Positions 1-7,237 of a stretch of 40,073 nt of DNA are shown here, piece by piece (position 1 is the first letter of the stretch; the number at the start of each line of letters is the position of its first letter). The stretch is from Micromonospora foliorum (GTDB lineage Bacteria; Actinomycetota; Actinomycetes; Mycobacteriales; Micromonosporaceae), in NCBI RefSeq assembly GCF_022229015.1, contig NZ_JAKKFF010000071.1:1-40073 (forward strand). Direction: 5' to 3'. The position numbers were made by a program, and so were the translations under genes. The notes beneath the pieces are model-generated. The model was not told where the DNA came from and did not search any database. It was given only the letters and a program-made list of their open reading frames with translations.

Positions 1-1
1 C

Positions 2-982
2 GGCGTGGGGCCGCTGCTGCTGGTCGTCGACCCTGACCCGAGCCCGCCGACGCTGACCGCCTATGACGTGGCCGCGCCGGACGGCCCGCCGCGGTGGCGG
101 GTGACGGTGGCGCCCGCCTCCGGCTGGTCCGCCGAGGTCGCCGGTGACCTGTTGTTGTTGGTCGAGCGTGACCAGGCGCGCGGGGCGCGGGTGACCACCG
201 CGCGGTCGATGCGGACCGGCCAGCCGGTGTGGCGGCGACCCGAGCGGGTGTACGCGGCCGGGAACGCGGCGGTCGCGGTGAGCGAGGTGCGTAGCGCCTC
301 CGAACCGGGACGGCGGGTGGAGGGCATGGTGCACGGCGTCGACCCGGCCACCGGCGCGACCCGGTGGTCGGTTCCGCTGCCCTCCACGGCGGTGCTGCGG
401 GCGCTGCCCGGCCTGCCGGGGCGGGTGCTGCTGGTGCAGGACGACGGGCTGGCCCGGCTGCTCGACGGCCGCGACGGCACCGAGCGCGGGCGGGGACAGC
501 TCCCGCCGGCCGACTACGGCCCGGACAACCCCCAGGTCGTCGGCGCGCACCTGGTGCTGCGCCACCCGAGCGGCGGCGCGGTGGCGCTGACCGGGTACGA
601 CCTGCCCGGGCTGGCACCGCGCTGGCAGGTGCCGGCGCAGCCGGGTGAGTTGACGCTGCGGCCCTGCCAGGGCCTGATCTGCGGGCAGGACGAGCAGGGA
701 CGCTGGGCGATCGACGCGGGCACCGGGGCGCGGGTGTGGACGTGGCCGGCCGGGGCGCGCTGGCGCACGGTGGCGGGCCCACGGGTCGCCACGGAACCCC
801 TGGTGGTGCTGGGGATGGCGGCGGACGGCAAGCGCTCCCTGGTGGCGACGGTGGGACGCCACGGTCCTCGGGTGTCCGCGGTACTGCCGGCGGGTCTGAC
901 CGACTGCCGACGGGTCGGTGCCGGGCTGATCTGCCGCGACGGCACGGCCCGCGTGACGTTCTGGCCCCTCGACGGCCCCTGA
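2..982 (+). CDS. PQQ-like beta-propeller repeat protein (5' end outside window)
   Basis: The reading frame is open at the left edge, so the true start probably lies upstream and only the C-terminal 326 or so residues are visible. The sequence consists of repeated blade-like units with G-x-x-x-W strands (for example DPATGATRWSVPLP and DAGTGARVWTWPA), typical of PQQ-type beta-propellers that serve as protein-interaction or scaffold domains. No catalytic motif is visible. Two Cys pairs near the C-terminus (CQGLIC, and CRRVGAGLIC) could form disulfides if the propeller is outside the cell. Whether an N-terminal membrane anchor or a kinase domain is attached cannot be seen. The substrate or partner is unknown. 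Confidence 0.75.
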   Translation, partial: GVGPLLLVVDPDPSPPTLTAYDVAAPDGPPRWRVTVAPASGWSAEVAGDLLLLVERDQARGARVTTARSMRTGQPVWRRPERVYAAGNAAVAVSEVRSASEPGRRVEGMVHGVDPATGATRWSVPLPSTAVLRALPGLPGRVLLVQDDGLARLLDGRDGTERGRGQLPPADYGPDNPQVVGAHLVLRHPSGGAVALTGYDLPGLAPRWQVPAQPGELTLRPCQGLICGQDEQGRWAIDAGTGARVWTWPAGARWRTVAGPRVATEPLVVLGMAADGKRSLVATVGRHGPRVSAVLPAGLTDCRRVGAGLICRDGTARVTFWPLDGP

Positions 983-1043
983 CCTCCACTCGGGGCGAGT
1001 GTCGCGGGCCGGAGTTGTCGGGCCTCGGCGGCATACTGCCGGC

Positions 1044-1415
1044 GTGACAGCTTCTGCCGACCTTGCGATGGTCAACCTGGACAGTTCCGACCCCGCCGGC
1101 CACGCCGCGTTCTACCACGAGGCGCTCGGCTGGGAGGTCACCCACAGCCAACCCGAGTACGCGATGATCAGCTCCGGTGGTGTCTCCATCGGCTTCGGCC
1201 TGGTCGAGGGCTACCGACCGCCCTCCTGGCCGGACCAGAGCGGCGACAAGCGTTACCACCTGGATCTCTACGTCGACGACCTGGCTGCGGCGGAGGAGAA
1301 GTTCGTCGCCGCGGGCGCGTCGAAGCCGGCCTTCCAGCCCGGTGGTGAACGGTGGGTGGTGCTTCTCGACCCGATCGGGCAGCCGTTCTGCATCTGCCCG
1401 CGCCCGCAGGGCTGA
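1044..1415 (+). CDS. VOC (glyoxalase/bleomycin-resistance fold) family protein
   Basis: This is a 123-residue single-module VOC protein. It opens with the usual MVNLDSSDP-x5-FYHEALGW pattern and ends with the strand WVVLLDPIGQPFCI, which normally contributes a metal-binding or structural edge. Family members include small-molecule-binding and metal-dependent enzymes, and the sequence does not identify the substrate. I chose the GTG at 1044 over the longer GTG at 999 because homology-like sequence begins immediately after it. CATACT also lies exactly 6 nt upstream, which resembles a leaderless -10. The stop codon is inside a strong hairpin that separates it from the convergent recombinase gene. 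Confidence 0.85.
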   Translation: MTASADLAMVNLDSSDPAGHAAFYHEALGWEVTHSQPEYAMISSGGVSIGFGLVEGYRPPSWPDQSGDKRYHLDLYVDDLAAAEEKFVAAGASKPAFQPGGERWVVLLDPIGQPFCICPRPQG

Positions 1416-1458
1416 CGCCGCCCGGGGGCGTCAGCCGCGGCAGCGCCGCCCGGGCGGC
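1410..1458. terminator. Tandem bidirectional hairpins between convergent genes
   Basis: A perfect 10-bp stem, GGCTGACGCC with GGCGTCAGCC (1410-1419 and 1427-1436), encloses a 7-nt loop. The perfect palindrome GCCGCCCGGGCGGC follows at 1445-1458, directly against the recombinase stop codon. No T-tract is present, as is common for actinomycete terminators. Confidence 0.6.
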
Positions 1459-2457
1459 TCAGCCGCGACGACGCGACCGGGCCGCCCACACCGCGTAGGC
1501 CGGGTCGCGGTCGAGATTGTGCCGGTCCCGGTCGTAGCGGCGGGTGGTGCGCGGGTCGGCGTGCCCCATGGCGTCCTGCACGTCCTCCAACGGCACGCCC
1601 TCCGAGCGGGCCGTGGTGGCGAAGGCGTGCCGCAGCGAGTGCGGGGACAGCTTCGCCCAGGCCGGGATGCCGGCGGCGCGGGCGAGCCGACGGACCATCC
1701 GGAACACCGAGTGCCGGTCCAGCCGGGCGCCGCTGGCGGTGACCAGCAGCGGGCCGGTGAGCTGCGGCACCGGCACCCCGGTGGTGGCGGCCCGCTGGGC
1801 CAGGTAGGCGTCCAGGGCGTGCCCGGTGCCGGGGGTGAGGGCGCGGCGACGTTGTTTGCCGCCCTTGCCGACGAAGCGCACGCTGCGGTGGCCGCGTTCG
1901 GTGCCGAGGTCGGTCAGGTCCAGCGAGATCAGCTCCCCGACCCGCAGACCCAGATCGGCGAGCAGCGCGAGCGCCGCGCGGTTGCGTACGGCGGTCGCGC
2001 CGGTGTCCGCGTCGGCGGCGCTGAGCAGGGCGTCCACCTCCTCGGGGGTGAGCCCGACGGTGGCGGAGTGGTCCCGGTCGACGCGGGGGCGGTCGGCGCC
2101 GGAGACCGGGTTGGCCGGCACAGCGCCCAGTTTGACGAGGAAGTCGTACCAACTGGACAGCGCCGAGAGTCGGCGCGCGACGGTCGCCGGGGTCAGTGGG
2201 CGGCCGCTGCGGGCGCCGACGCTGCTCTCCAGCGCGCGGGCGTACTCGTTGACGTGCAGGAACGTGGCCCGAAGCGGGTCCAGGTCGCGGCCGGCGCACC
2301 AGCGCAGCCAGCCGGTGACGTCGCGCCGGTAGGCGTCGCGGGTGTGCTCGGACAGCCGCCGGTTGCGCAGCCACGCCTCGGTGACCTCGACCGGCCCGCT
2401 CGGCAGCGCCGGCGGCGCGGGTGGGCGGGCGAGCACCGGAGCGTCGGAGAACACCAT
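1459..2457 (-). CDS. Tyrosine recombinase, XerC/XerD-like
   Basis: The protein has 332 residues, the usual size for Xer-type recombinases. An N-terminal SAM-like core-binding domain covers about residues 22-120 and the catalytic domain about 135-325. The full catalytic set is visible: R172 (LGLRVGEL), K198 or K201 in the beta-hairpin, H273 and R276 (SPHSLRHAF), H299 (MGHAD) and the nucleophile Y308 (TRRYDRD). It should cut and religate DNA through a 3'-phosphotyrosine. There is no excisionase, phage or tRNA gene nearby, so it looks like a chromosomal orphan, not a prophage integrase. The ATG at 2457 was chosen. The frame remains open upstream through hsp20, but that part reads as antisense-like noise. 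There is no obvious att site. Confidence 0.85.
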   Translation of the reverse strand: MVFSDAPVLARPPAPPALPSGPVEVTEAWLRNRRLSEHTRDAYRRDVTGWLRWCAGRDLDPLRATFLHVNEYARALESSVGARSGRPLTPATVARRLSALSSWYDFLVKLGAVPANPVSGADRPRVDRDHSATVGLTPEEVDALLSAADADTGATAVRNRAALALLADLGLRVGELISLDLTDLGTERGHRSVRFVGKGGKQRRRALTPGTGHALDAYLAQRAATTGVPVPQLTGPLLVTASGARLDRHSVFRMVRRLARAAGIPAWAKLSPHSLRHAFATTARSEGVPLEDVQDAMGHADPRTTRRYDRDRHNLDRDPAYAVWAARSRRRG

Positions 2458-2528
2458 GTGAAAAAGGTTCTCAGCCTCGGGTGGGATCGGCGTGCAGGCG
2501 CGCCGGTCCCACCCGTCGCGGTGGCGGA

Positions 2529-2951
2529 TCAGGCGTTGATCTCCCGGCGGGCGCCGTTGGAGTGGATGGTCACCCGGCGGGGCTTGGCGCGCTCGGCGAC
2601 CGGGATGCGCAGCGTCAGCACCCCGTTCTCGTAGCCGGCCTCCAGCTTGTCGGTGTCCAGCGTGTCGCCGAGGAACAGCCGCCGCGTGAAGGTGCCCATC
2701 GGGCGTTCGGCGGCGACCAGTTCGACGCCGTCGCCGGCGGGCCGGCGACGCTCGGCGCGGACGGTGAGCACGTTGCGCTCGACGGTGCAGTCGATGCTGT
2801 CCGGATCGACGCCGGGCAGGTCGAACGCGGCGTAGAAGTGGTCGCCGTCGCGGTAGGCGTCCAGGTGCATCGTCGCGGGACGGGCCGCCGTACCGAAGAA
2901 CTGCTCGGCGAGCCGGTCGATCTCGCGGAACGGGTCGGTACGCATCAACAT
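2529..2951 (-). CDS. Small heat-shock protein, Hsp20/alpha-crystallin family
   Basis: A 140-residue cytoplasmic holdase chaperone. The N-terminus MLMRTDPFREIDRLAEQ is the standard actinobacterial Hsp18-type opening. The alpha-crystallin domain follows (about residues 28-125) and contains the conserved GVLTLRIPVAE element. These proteins form oligomers and hold unfolding clients for DnaK/ClpB. The start is placed at the second ATG (2951) because the Shine-Dalgarno GAGGAGG lies 7 nt from it but only 1 nt from the ATG at 2957. A HAIR operator lies 39 bp upstream, so control by HspR is expected, although hspR itself is not in the window. Confidence 0.93.
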   Translation of the reverse strand: MLMRTDPFREIDRLAEQFFGTAARPATMHLDAYRDGDHFYAAFDLPGVDPDSIDCTVERNVLTVRAERRRPAGDGVELVAAERPMGTFTRRLFLGDTLDTDKLEAGYENGVLTLRIPVAERAKPRRVTIHSNGARREINA

Positions 2952-2989
2952 CGTCATGCCTCCTCGGTTCTCCTGGCCGAAGGTGATGA

Positions 2990-3010
2990 GTTGAGCCGGG
3001 GTGACTCAAC
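2990..3010 (-). promoter_or_regulatory. HAIR element (HspR-binding inverted repeat) of hsp20
   Basis: Read on the minus strand the site is GTTGAGT-N7-GCTCAAC. The published HAIR consensus is CTTGAGT-N7-ACTCAAG, so spacing and 11 of 14 positions agree. TTGAGT probably doubles as the -35 element, as in other HspR-controlled promoters. The -10 is weak. Confidence 0.8.
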
Positions 3011-3053
3011 TTCCTCTTCTTATTTAGCGCGTCCGCGCGCCGGCGTCAACCGC

Positions 3054-3548
3054 TCAGGGCAGCCGCTTCTCAAACCAGTGGTCGGCGTAGGGGCCCTGCG
3101 AGTACGCCGGGATCTCGGCGTAGCCGTGCCGGGCGTACAGGGCGCGGGCCTCGACCAGGTCGTCCCGGGTGTCGAGCCGGATCCGGTCCGCCCCGGCCGC
3201 GCGGGCCCGCTCCTCGACGGCGGCCAGCAGCACCGCACCCCCACCGGCACCGCGACGCTCGGGGCGGACGAACACCCGGGTCAGCTCGGCCCAGCCCGAT
3301 TGCCAGCGCAGTCCGGCGCAGCCGGCCAGGTCGGGCCCGTGGTGAGCGAGCAGGAGCAGCCCGGTCGGCGCGGTCAGGTCGTCGCTGGGCATCTCGGCCA
3401 GGGCCGCGTCGACCTCGCCGGGCAGGGCCGGGCGACGGTGATAGCGGACCACCATCTCGCTCATGAACTCGCGCAGCAGCAGCACCGCGTCGGGATGGTC
3501 GGGTCGGCTGGGGGTGGTCGTCCAGATGGGCCGGATGGTCGTGGTCAC
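3054..3548 (-). CDS. GNAT family N-acetyltransferase
   Basis: The protein has 164 residues. The acetyl-CoA pyrophosphate loop is visible as VRPERRGAGGGAVLL (motif A, R-x-x-G-x-G), followed by the alpha4 segment ARALYARHGYAEIP typical of small-molecule GNATs. The acceptor substrate cannot be deduced. The GTG start at 3548 is preceded at exactly 6 nt by GATGAT, a possible leaderless -10. The gene is upstream of, and on the same strand as, hsp20, but the HAIR promoter between them argues against a shared heat-shock transcript. Confidence 0.85.
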   Translation of the reverse strand: MTTTIRPIWTTTPSRPDHPDAVLLLREFMSEMVVRYHRRPALPGEVDAALAEMPSDDLTAPTGLLLLAHHGPDLAGCAGLRWQSGWAELTRVFVRPERRGAGGGAVLLAAVEERARAAGADRIRLDTRDDLVEARALYARHGYAEIPAYSQGPYADHWFEKRLP

Positions 3549-3647
3549 CTGCCGATCATCACCGCCCGGTCAACGGCATTACCCGGTCGCCCGGGTTCGC
3601 GCACCCGGTGGCGACGACGACGGCACTCGTCGACGACGCGCTCAACC

Positions 3648-4163
3648 TCAGTCGGTCGCCGGGGTGCTCTGCGGCTGCTCGGCGACGAGCAGCACCCGGC
3701 GCAGCAGGTCGGAGAGGTGTCGCCGTTCGGTCGCGGTGAGCGCGCCGAGCAGGCGGTGCTCCTCGGCGCCCTGGACCTCCATCGCCCCGCGCCACGCGGC
3801 CTGACCCGCCTCGGTGAGTTCCACGTCGACGCGGCGACGGTCGACTGTCGACGGAATCCGGCGTACGAACCCCCGCCGCAGCAGCGCGTCCACCCGCGCG
3901 GTGATCGAGGCGGGGGCCATCGTGAGGTCCGCGGCGAGGTCCGAGGGTGCCGTCCGGCCACCGCGGCCGGCCAGGGCGTGCAGGGTGTCGTACTCGTGGG
4001 CCGGCAGGTCGAGGTCGACAAGGACCCGCTCCTTGACCGCCCGCAGGTGCCGGGTGAGTCGGATCATCCTGGTCACCGCCCCCTCGACGTCCGCGTCGAG
4101 GTCGGGCACCACGGGCAGCCACCGCTCGATGTGCCGGTCGACGGCGTCCGGGGTGGTGGTCAC
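3648..4163 (-). CDS. MarR-family transcriptional regulator
   Basis: A 171-residue winged-helix protein. The recognition-helix region SDLAADLTMAPASITARVDALLRRGFV and the wing STVDRRRVDVELTEAG are classic MarR, flanked by dimerisation helices. It is transcribed divergently from an MFS exporter across a 68-bp gap containing 15-bp repeats, so it probably represses both itself and the exporter in response to an unknown ligand. The GTG start at 4163 is 6 nt downstream of TAAGCT, with no Shine-Dalgarno, so the mRNA is probably leaderless. Confidence 0.9.
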   Translation of the reverse strand: MTTTPDAVDRHIERWLPVVPDLDADVEGAVTRMIRLTRHLRAVKERVLVDLDLPAHEYDTLHALAGRGGRTAPSDLAADLTMAPASITARVDALLRRGFVRRIPSTVDRRRVDVELTEAGQAAWRGAMEVQGAEEHRLLGALTATERRHLSDLLRRVLLVAEQPQSTPATD

Positions 4164-4183
4164 CGCGCCAGCTTACCTCAGCA

Positions 4184-4225
4184 CCGAAATATTCATTGCC
4201 GAAATATTCGATGTCGAAGTATGTT
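4184..4225. promoter_or_regulatory. Divergent MarR/MFS control region with 15-bp repeats
   Basis: Three units start at 4185, 4200 and 4215: CGAAATATTCATTGC, CGAAATATTCGATGT and CGAAGTATGTTGGGG. They are spaced exactly 15 bp apart, and the third is degenerate. A palindrome TTCGA-TG-TCGAA spans units 2 and 3. The exporter promoter TTGCCG-N18-TATGTT (4196-4225) lies inside the repeats. The MarR -10, TAAGCT on the minus strand (4175-4170), is adjacent. This is the likely MarR operator. Confidence 0.65.
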
Positions 4226-4231
4226 GGGGTC

Positions 4232-5467
4232 ATGGCTCACCCGCTGCGCAACCACTCCTTCCGGCTGCTGTTCCTGGGTCGCACCATCTCCGCCCTCGGC
4301 GACGCGGTGGTGCCCGCCGCGCTGGCGCTGGCCGTCCTGCGGGCCACCGGCTCCACCGGCGCGCTGGCCGTGGTCCTCGCCGCGGCGGTCGTCCCCCGGC
4401 TGCTCCTGCTGCCGTTCGGTGGGGTGGTGGCCGACCGGTTCGACGCCCGCCGGGTCGCCCTGCTGGCCGATGTGGTCCGCTGTGCCACCCAGGTCGCGGT
4501 CGGCGTGGAACTGCTCGGCGGCCACCCGTCACTGACCACCGTGGTGGTGGCGTCCGCGCTGGGCGGCGTCGCGTCGGCGTTCGCCATTCCGACCGCGTCG
4601 CCGCTGGTCGCCGGCACCGTCGAACCGGCCGAGCGACAGCGGGCCAACGCCCTGATGGGGGTCACCGCCAACACCAGCCGCCTCGCCGGGCCGGCGCTGG
4701 CCGGCGCGCTGATCTGGGCCGCCGGCCCCGGCTGGGCGTTCATCCTGGACGGTGCGTCGTTCGCGCTCAGCGCCGCGCTGCTCGCGTTGGTGCGGGTCCG
4801 CCATGTGCCGGTGCCTCGCCGTTCCGTCCTCGCCGACCTGCGGCACGGCCTCGGCGAGGTACGCGCCCGCGACTGGTTCTGGACCAGCCTGCTCGGCCAC
4901 GGCGTGTGGAACGGCGCCGCCGCCGTGCTGATGACCCTCGGGCCGGCCGTCGCCATCGACCGTCTGGGCGGCGAGGCAACCTGGGTGCTGCTGTTGCAGG
5001 CCGGCGCGATCGGCATGCTCACCGGATCGCTGCTGGCCGGGCGGGTTCGGCTGCACCGGCCGGTGTTGCTGGCCAACCTCGGCCTGGCCTGCTACGCCGC
5101 GCCGCTGTTCCTGCTCGCCGTCGCCGCGCCCGCGCCGGCGGTGATCGCGGCGTACGCGGTGGCGCTGACCGCCCTCGGCTACCTCAACCCGGTGTGGGAG
5201 ACCGTCGTGCAGCACCACTTCCCGCCGGAGGTCCTGGCCCGGGTCACCTCGTACGACTGGCTGGTGTCGCTGGGCGCCATGCCGCTGGGCTACGCGCTGG
5301 CGCCGTTGGCCGCCGACGCGTTCGGCGCACCCGTCCCACTGGCCGTCGCGGGCCTGCTGGTCCTCGCCTCCTGCGCGGGCACCGCCCTCGTCCCCGGCGT
5401 ACGCCGGCTCACCTGGCCGGCGACCCCGCAACCGCAACCGGCCGAACCCGCCGCCGCCATCCGTTGA
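4232..5467 (+). CDS. MFS transporter, drug-exporter type
   Basis: A 411-residue, 12-helix major facilitator. The motif-A-like loop between TM2 and TM3 is GGVVADRFDARRVALLADV. The N-terminus RNHSFRLLFLGRTISALGD is typical of actinobacterial enterobactin/macrolide-exporter-type MFS proteins. It most likely acts as a proton-driven efflux pump in the cytoplasmic membrane, and the substrate is unknown. The ATG at 4232 was preferred over an earlier in-frame start at 4196 because TATGTT lies exactly 6 nt before it and the protein starts MAHPLRN. The divergent MarR is the probable repressor. A hairpin follows the stop. Confidence 0.88.
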   Translation: MAHPLRNHSFRLLFLGRTISALGDAVVPAALALAVLRATGSTGALAVVLAAAVVPRLLLLPFGGVVADRFDARRVALLADVVRCATQVAVGVELLGGHPSLTTVVVASALGGVASAFAIPTASPLVAGTVEPAERQRANALMGVTANTSRLAGPALAGALIWAAGPGWAFILDGASFALSAALLALVRVRHVPVPRRSVLADLRHGLGEVRARDWFWTSLLGHGVWNGAAAVLMTLGPAVAIDRLGGEATWVLLLQAGAIGMLTGSLLAGRVRLHRPVLLANLGLACYAAPLFLLAVAAPAPAVIAAYAVALTALGYLNPVWETVVQHHFPPEVLARVTSYDWLVSLGAMPLGYALAPLAADAFGAPVPLAVAGLLVLASCAGTALVPGVRRLTWPATPQPQPAEPAAAIR

Positions 5468-5515
5468 TCGGATCGTCGTCGGTGTGCGGCGGCCGACGGC
5501 CGGGCCCGCCCACGG

Positions 5516-5547
5516 CAGAGGCCCCCGACCAGCGCCGGGAGCCTCTG
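5516..5547. terminator. Bidirectional terminator hairpin
   Basis: CAGAGGC at 5516-5522 pairs with GCCTCTG at 5541-5547. The stem extends inward with one mismatch (CCCG with CGGG) to about 12 bp. It lies between the convergent MFS and DUF397 genes. Confidence 0.65.
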
Positions 5548-5561
5548 TGCGATGTGGTCGG

Positions 5562-5753
5562 TCAGCCGGCGTCGCGGGCCATGGCGACAAAGCCACGCCA
5601 TGACTGCGGGCTGAAGGTCAGCGTGCCGCCGTCACGGTCCTTCGTGTCACGGACCAGGACCACGCCCGGAAGGTTGTCGGCAACCTCGACACAGTCGCCA
5701 CCGTTGCCGCCGCTCTTCGTGCTTTTCCGCCACCGCGCACCGGTCATGTCCAT
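5562..5753 (-). CDS. DUF397 domain protein (WhiJ-locus type)
   Basis: A 63-residue DUF397 protein with the family landmarks W-R-K-S-T-x-S, NGGDCVEVA, VLVRDTKDRDG and SPQSWRGFVA. DUF397 proteins are small partners of XRE/DUF5753 regulators in actinomycetes and have been proposed to act as antitoxin-like or co-regulatory factors. Their biochemistry is unresolved. The start overlaps the end of the upstream XRE gene: ATG 5753, or the second ATG at 5747, which forms an ATGA overlap. The two are therefore translationally coupled and should act together. Confidence 0.9.
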   Translation of the reverse strand: MDMTGARWRKSTKSGGNGGDCVEVADNLPGVVLVRDTKDRDGGTLTFSPQSWRGFVAMARDAG

Positions 5754-6511
5754 GCTGCTGCCGCTTCTCTGAGAAGGTCCACCGAACGCCCTCGGGGCAG
5801 GGCCTCGCCGCGAATACGCTCCCACCGCCGCTCCAGGCTAACAAGATCCGACGTTTGATCGAGGATCTGCGCCTGCGCCGCGCTGTCGACGTGCGCGACC
5901 CGTGACCCGTCCGGCATGTCGGCGATGGTGAACGGTCCGTCGAGCCCGGGGTAGCTGGGCGCGTCCGCCGGGACGATGTGCAGCTGCACGGTGCCCGCCT
6001 CGGCGTGCCCGAGCAGCCGCGCGAGTTGCACCGCCATCAACGCCCGGTCGTCGCCGACGCGCCGCCTCAGCACCCCCTCGTCCAGCACAGCGATCAGCAG
6101 TGGTCCGCCGCCCCGGCCGAGAATCGCCTGCCGGTTGATCCGCGCCTCGGCGAACTCGGCGACCGCCTCCGGTGTCAGCACCCCACCGGCCAGGGTCGCC
6201 CGCGCGTACGCCTCGGTCTGCAGCAGGCCGGGCACCCACGCGAGTTGGAACGACCGCAAGGTCACGGCCTCGCGTTCGAGGTCGACCCACGGCCGGAACC
6301 ACACCGGCTCACGACGACGAACCACGTCCGGCCACAGCGCGTCGGCGTCCTTCGCCAGCAGCCCTGCCACCGTCGCCCGGTGTCGACTCTGGGGAATGTG
6401 CCCCGGGTTTGCCCACCTGGCGACGGTCTTCGGGTGCACGCCGAGCTGACCTGCGAGGCTCTCGGCGGTGTGACCCGCCGCGGCCAGCGCCGCGACAAAG
6501 GCGTGGTTCAT
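5744..6511 (-). CDS. XRE-family regulator with DUF5753 (WhiJ-like)
   Basis: A 255-residue protein. The helix-turn-helix is at about residues 15-40 (AESLAGQLGVHPKTVARWANP). The DUF5753 effector domain runs from about 80 to 245, with the hallmark FQLAWVPGLLQTEAYARATL. This is the WhiJ/Scr1-type regulator class tied to development and secondary metabolism in streptomycetes. The start at 6511 is set by the Shine-Dalgarno GGGAGGG. A longer open frame to 6580 lacks support. The partner DUF397 is coupled downstream, and two small genes of the same locus type lie divergently on the other side. Confidence 0.9.
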   Translation of the reverse strand: MNHAFVAALAAAGHTAESLAGQLGVHPKTVARWANPGHIPQSRHRATVAGLLAKDADALWPDVVRRREPVWFRPWVDLEREAVTLRSFQLAWVPGLLQTEAYARATLAGGVLTPEAVAEFAEARINRQAILGRGGGPLLIAVLDEGVLRRRVGDDRALMAVQLARLLGHAEAGTVQLHIVPADAPSYPGLDGPFTIADMPDGSRVAHVDSAAQAQILDQTSDLVSLERRWERIRGEALPRGRSVDLLREAAAAWT

Positions 6512-6548
6512 GCCGTCCCTCCCGTGGAACAAATCCGCTGCCCTGAAG

Positions 6549-6576
6549 AGATTAGTTAACGCTGTGTGTTTGTCCA
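6549..6576 (-). promoter_or_regulatory. Promoter of the XRE-DUF397 operon
   Basis: On the minus strand TGGACA (6576-6571), a 16-bp spacer and TAATCT (6554-6549) form a good housekeeping-type promoter about 38 bp upstream of the start. The palindrome GTTAAC sits within the spacer just before the -10 and could bind the XRE protein. Confidence 0.55.
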
Positions 6577-6627
6577 GCAACCCCCGGCAAAGTGCGGTGT
6601 GGACGCCACCGCAACGAGGAGGAAGCT

Positions 6628-6894
6628 GTGCAGAACGAGGTACCGGGCGCTCTCCGGGCCGGGGACGTGGTCCTCCTGACCACCGCCGCGAGCGTGCAAT
6701 TCCGCAAACCGATCGTCGTCCGGGTCATCCGCGAGCTGCCCGACCGGTACACCTACGACGGTTGGCTCTGGCTCGACGCGTACGAGCTGGGCAGGAGGGG
6801 CGTAGCGGTCGCCCGGCGCGAGTTGTTCGTGATGCGCGCCGGGGTGCAGGTCGAGGCCCGCCAGTCCCGTTGCGCAACCGTGGGGGTGGGCTGA
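6628..6894 (+). CDS. Hypothetical small protein of the WhiJ-like locus
   Basis: An 88-residue protein without a recognised domain. It reads as a beta-rich globular fold (AGDVVLLTTAASVQFRKPIVVRVIRELP, then WLWLDAYEL). A GTG start at 6628 follows the strong Shine-Dalgarno GAGGAGGA. It is divergent from the XRE gene and overlaps the next small gene by one base (TGATG), so the two form an operon. Similar small genes seem to accompany XRE/DUF397 loci in actinomycetes. The function is not known. Confidence 0.75.
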   Translation: MQNEVPGALRAGDVVLLTTAASVQFRKPIVVRVIRELPDRYTYDGWLWLDAYELGRRGVAVARRELFVMRAGVQVEARQSRCATVGVG

Positions 6895-7139
6895 TGCCCG
6901 AGCGTCCGAAGCACTCCCCGTTGCGGCCGTCGTGGCGCTGCCCGGTCTGCGGCATCCTGTGGCCGTGCTCGGCCGCGAAGCTGCGCCTGCTCGGCGAGTA
7001 CCGCGAGGACCGGCCGGGCCTGTTGATCCACCTGGCCAAGGTCCAGGAGGAAGCCGCCGCTGATCTCACCAAGCTCAACCCGGGCGTCGCGCTGCCCGAT
7101 CTGACCCCGCGTTTCGTCGGCTGGGCGGAAGCCCGCTGA
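6894..7139 (+). CDS. Hypothetical small protein with CxxC motif
   Basis: An 81-residue protein. It has one CPVC motif plus a third Cys a few residues on (CPVCGILWPC), suggesting a small zinc-binding or redox element, then a helical tail rich in Leu and Ala. The start codon overlaps the upstream stop (TGATG), so the gene is translationally coupled. No family assignment is possible by eye. Database names for such genes vary, and I would not transfer any of them. Confidence 0.75.
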   Translation: MPERPKHSPLRPSWRCPVCGILWPCSAAKLRLLGEYREDRPGLLIHLAKVQEEAAADLTKLNPGVALPDLTPRFVGWAEAR

Positions 7140-7201
7140 TACGTCGTCCACCCACTGCCATGCGGCTCCTACCGAGCAGCACGATGCGGGAGACTGACGG
7201 C

Positions 7202-7237
7202 GTGACGACCCGCCCCGGGATGAGGCCGGCCCGATGA
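7202..7237 (+). CDS. Possible 11-codon leader ORF coupled to the membrane operon
   Basis: GTG at 7202 has a Shine-Dalgarno-like CGGGAG 9 nt upstream. It encodes MTTRPGMRPAR and ends in TGA overlapping the ATG of the next gene (ATGA at 7234). The downstream gene has no Shine-Dalgarno of its own, so translation may re-initiate from this leader. Alternatively it is a chance ORF. Confidence 0.3.
   Translation: MTTRPGMRPAR

Noticed and set aside
1459..2457. Prophage or integrative element around the recombinase
   Set aside because: No tRNA, att direct repeats, excisionase, replication or phage genes are visible. The neighbours are ordinary chromosomal genes.
2458..3009. N-terminal extension of the tyrosine recombinase to 3009
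   Set aside because: The extra frame is the antisense of hsp20 and reads as Arg/Pro-rich noise. The recombinase is complete from 2457.
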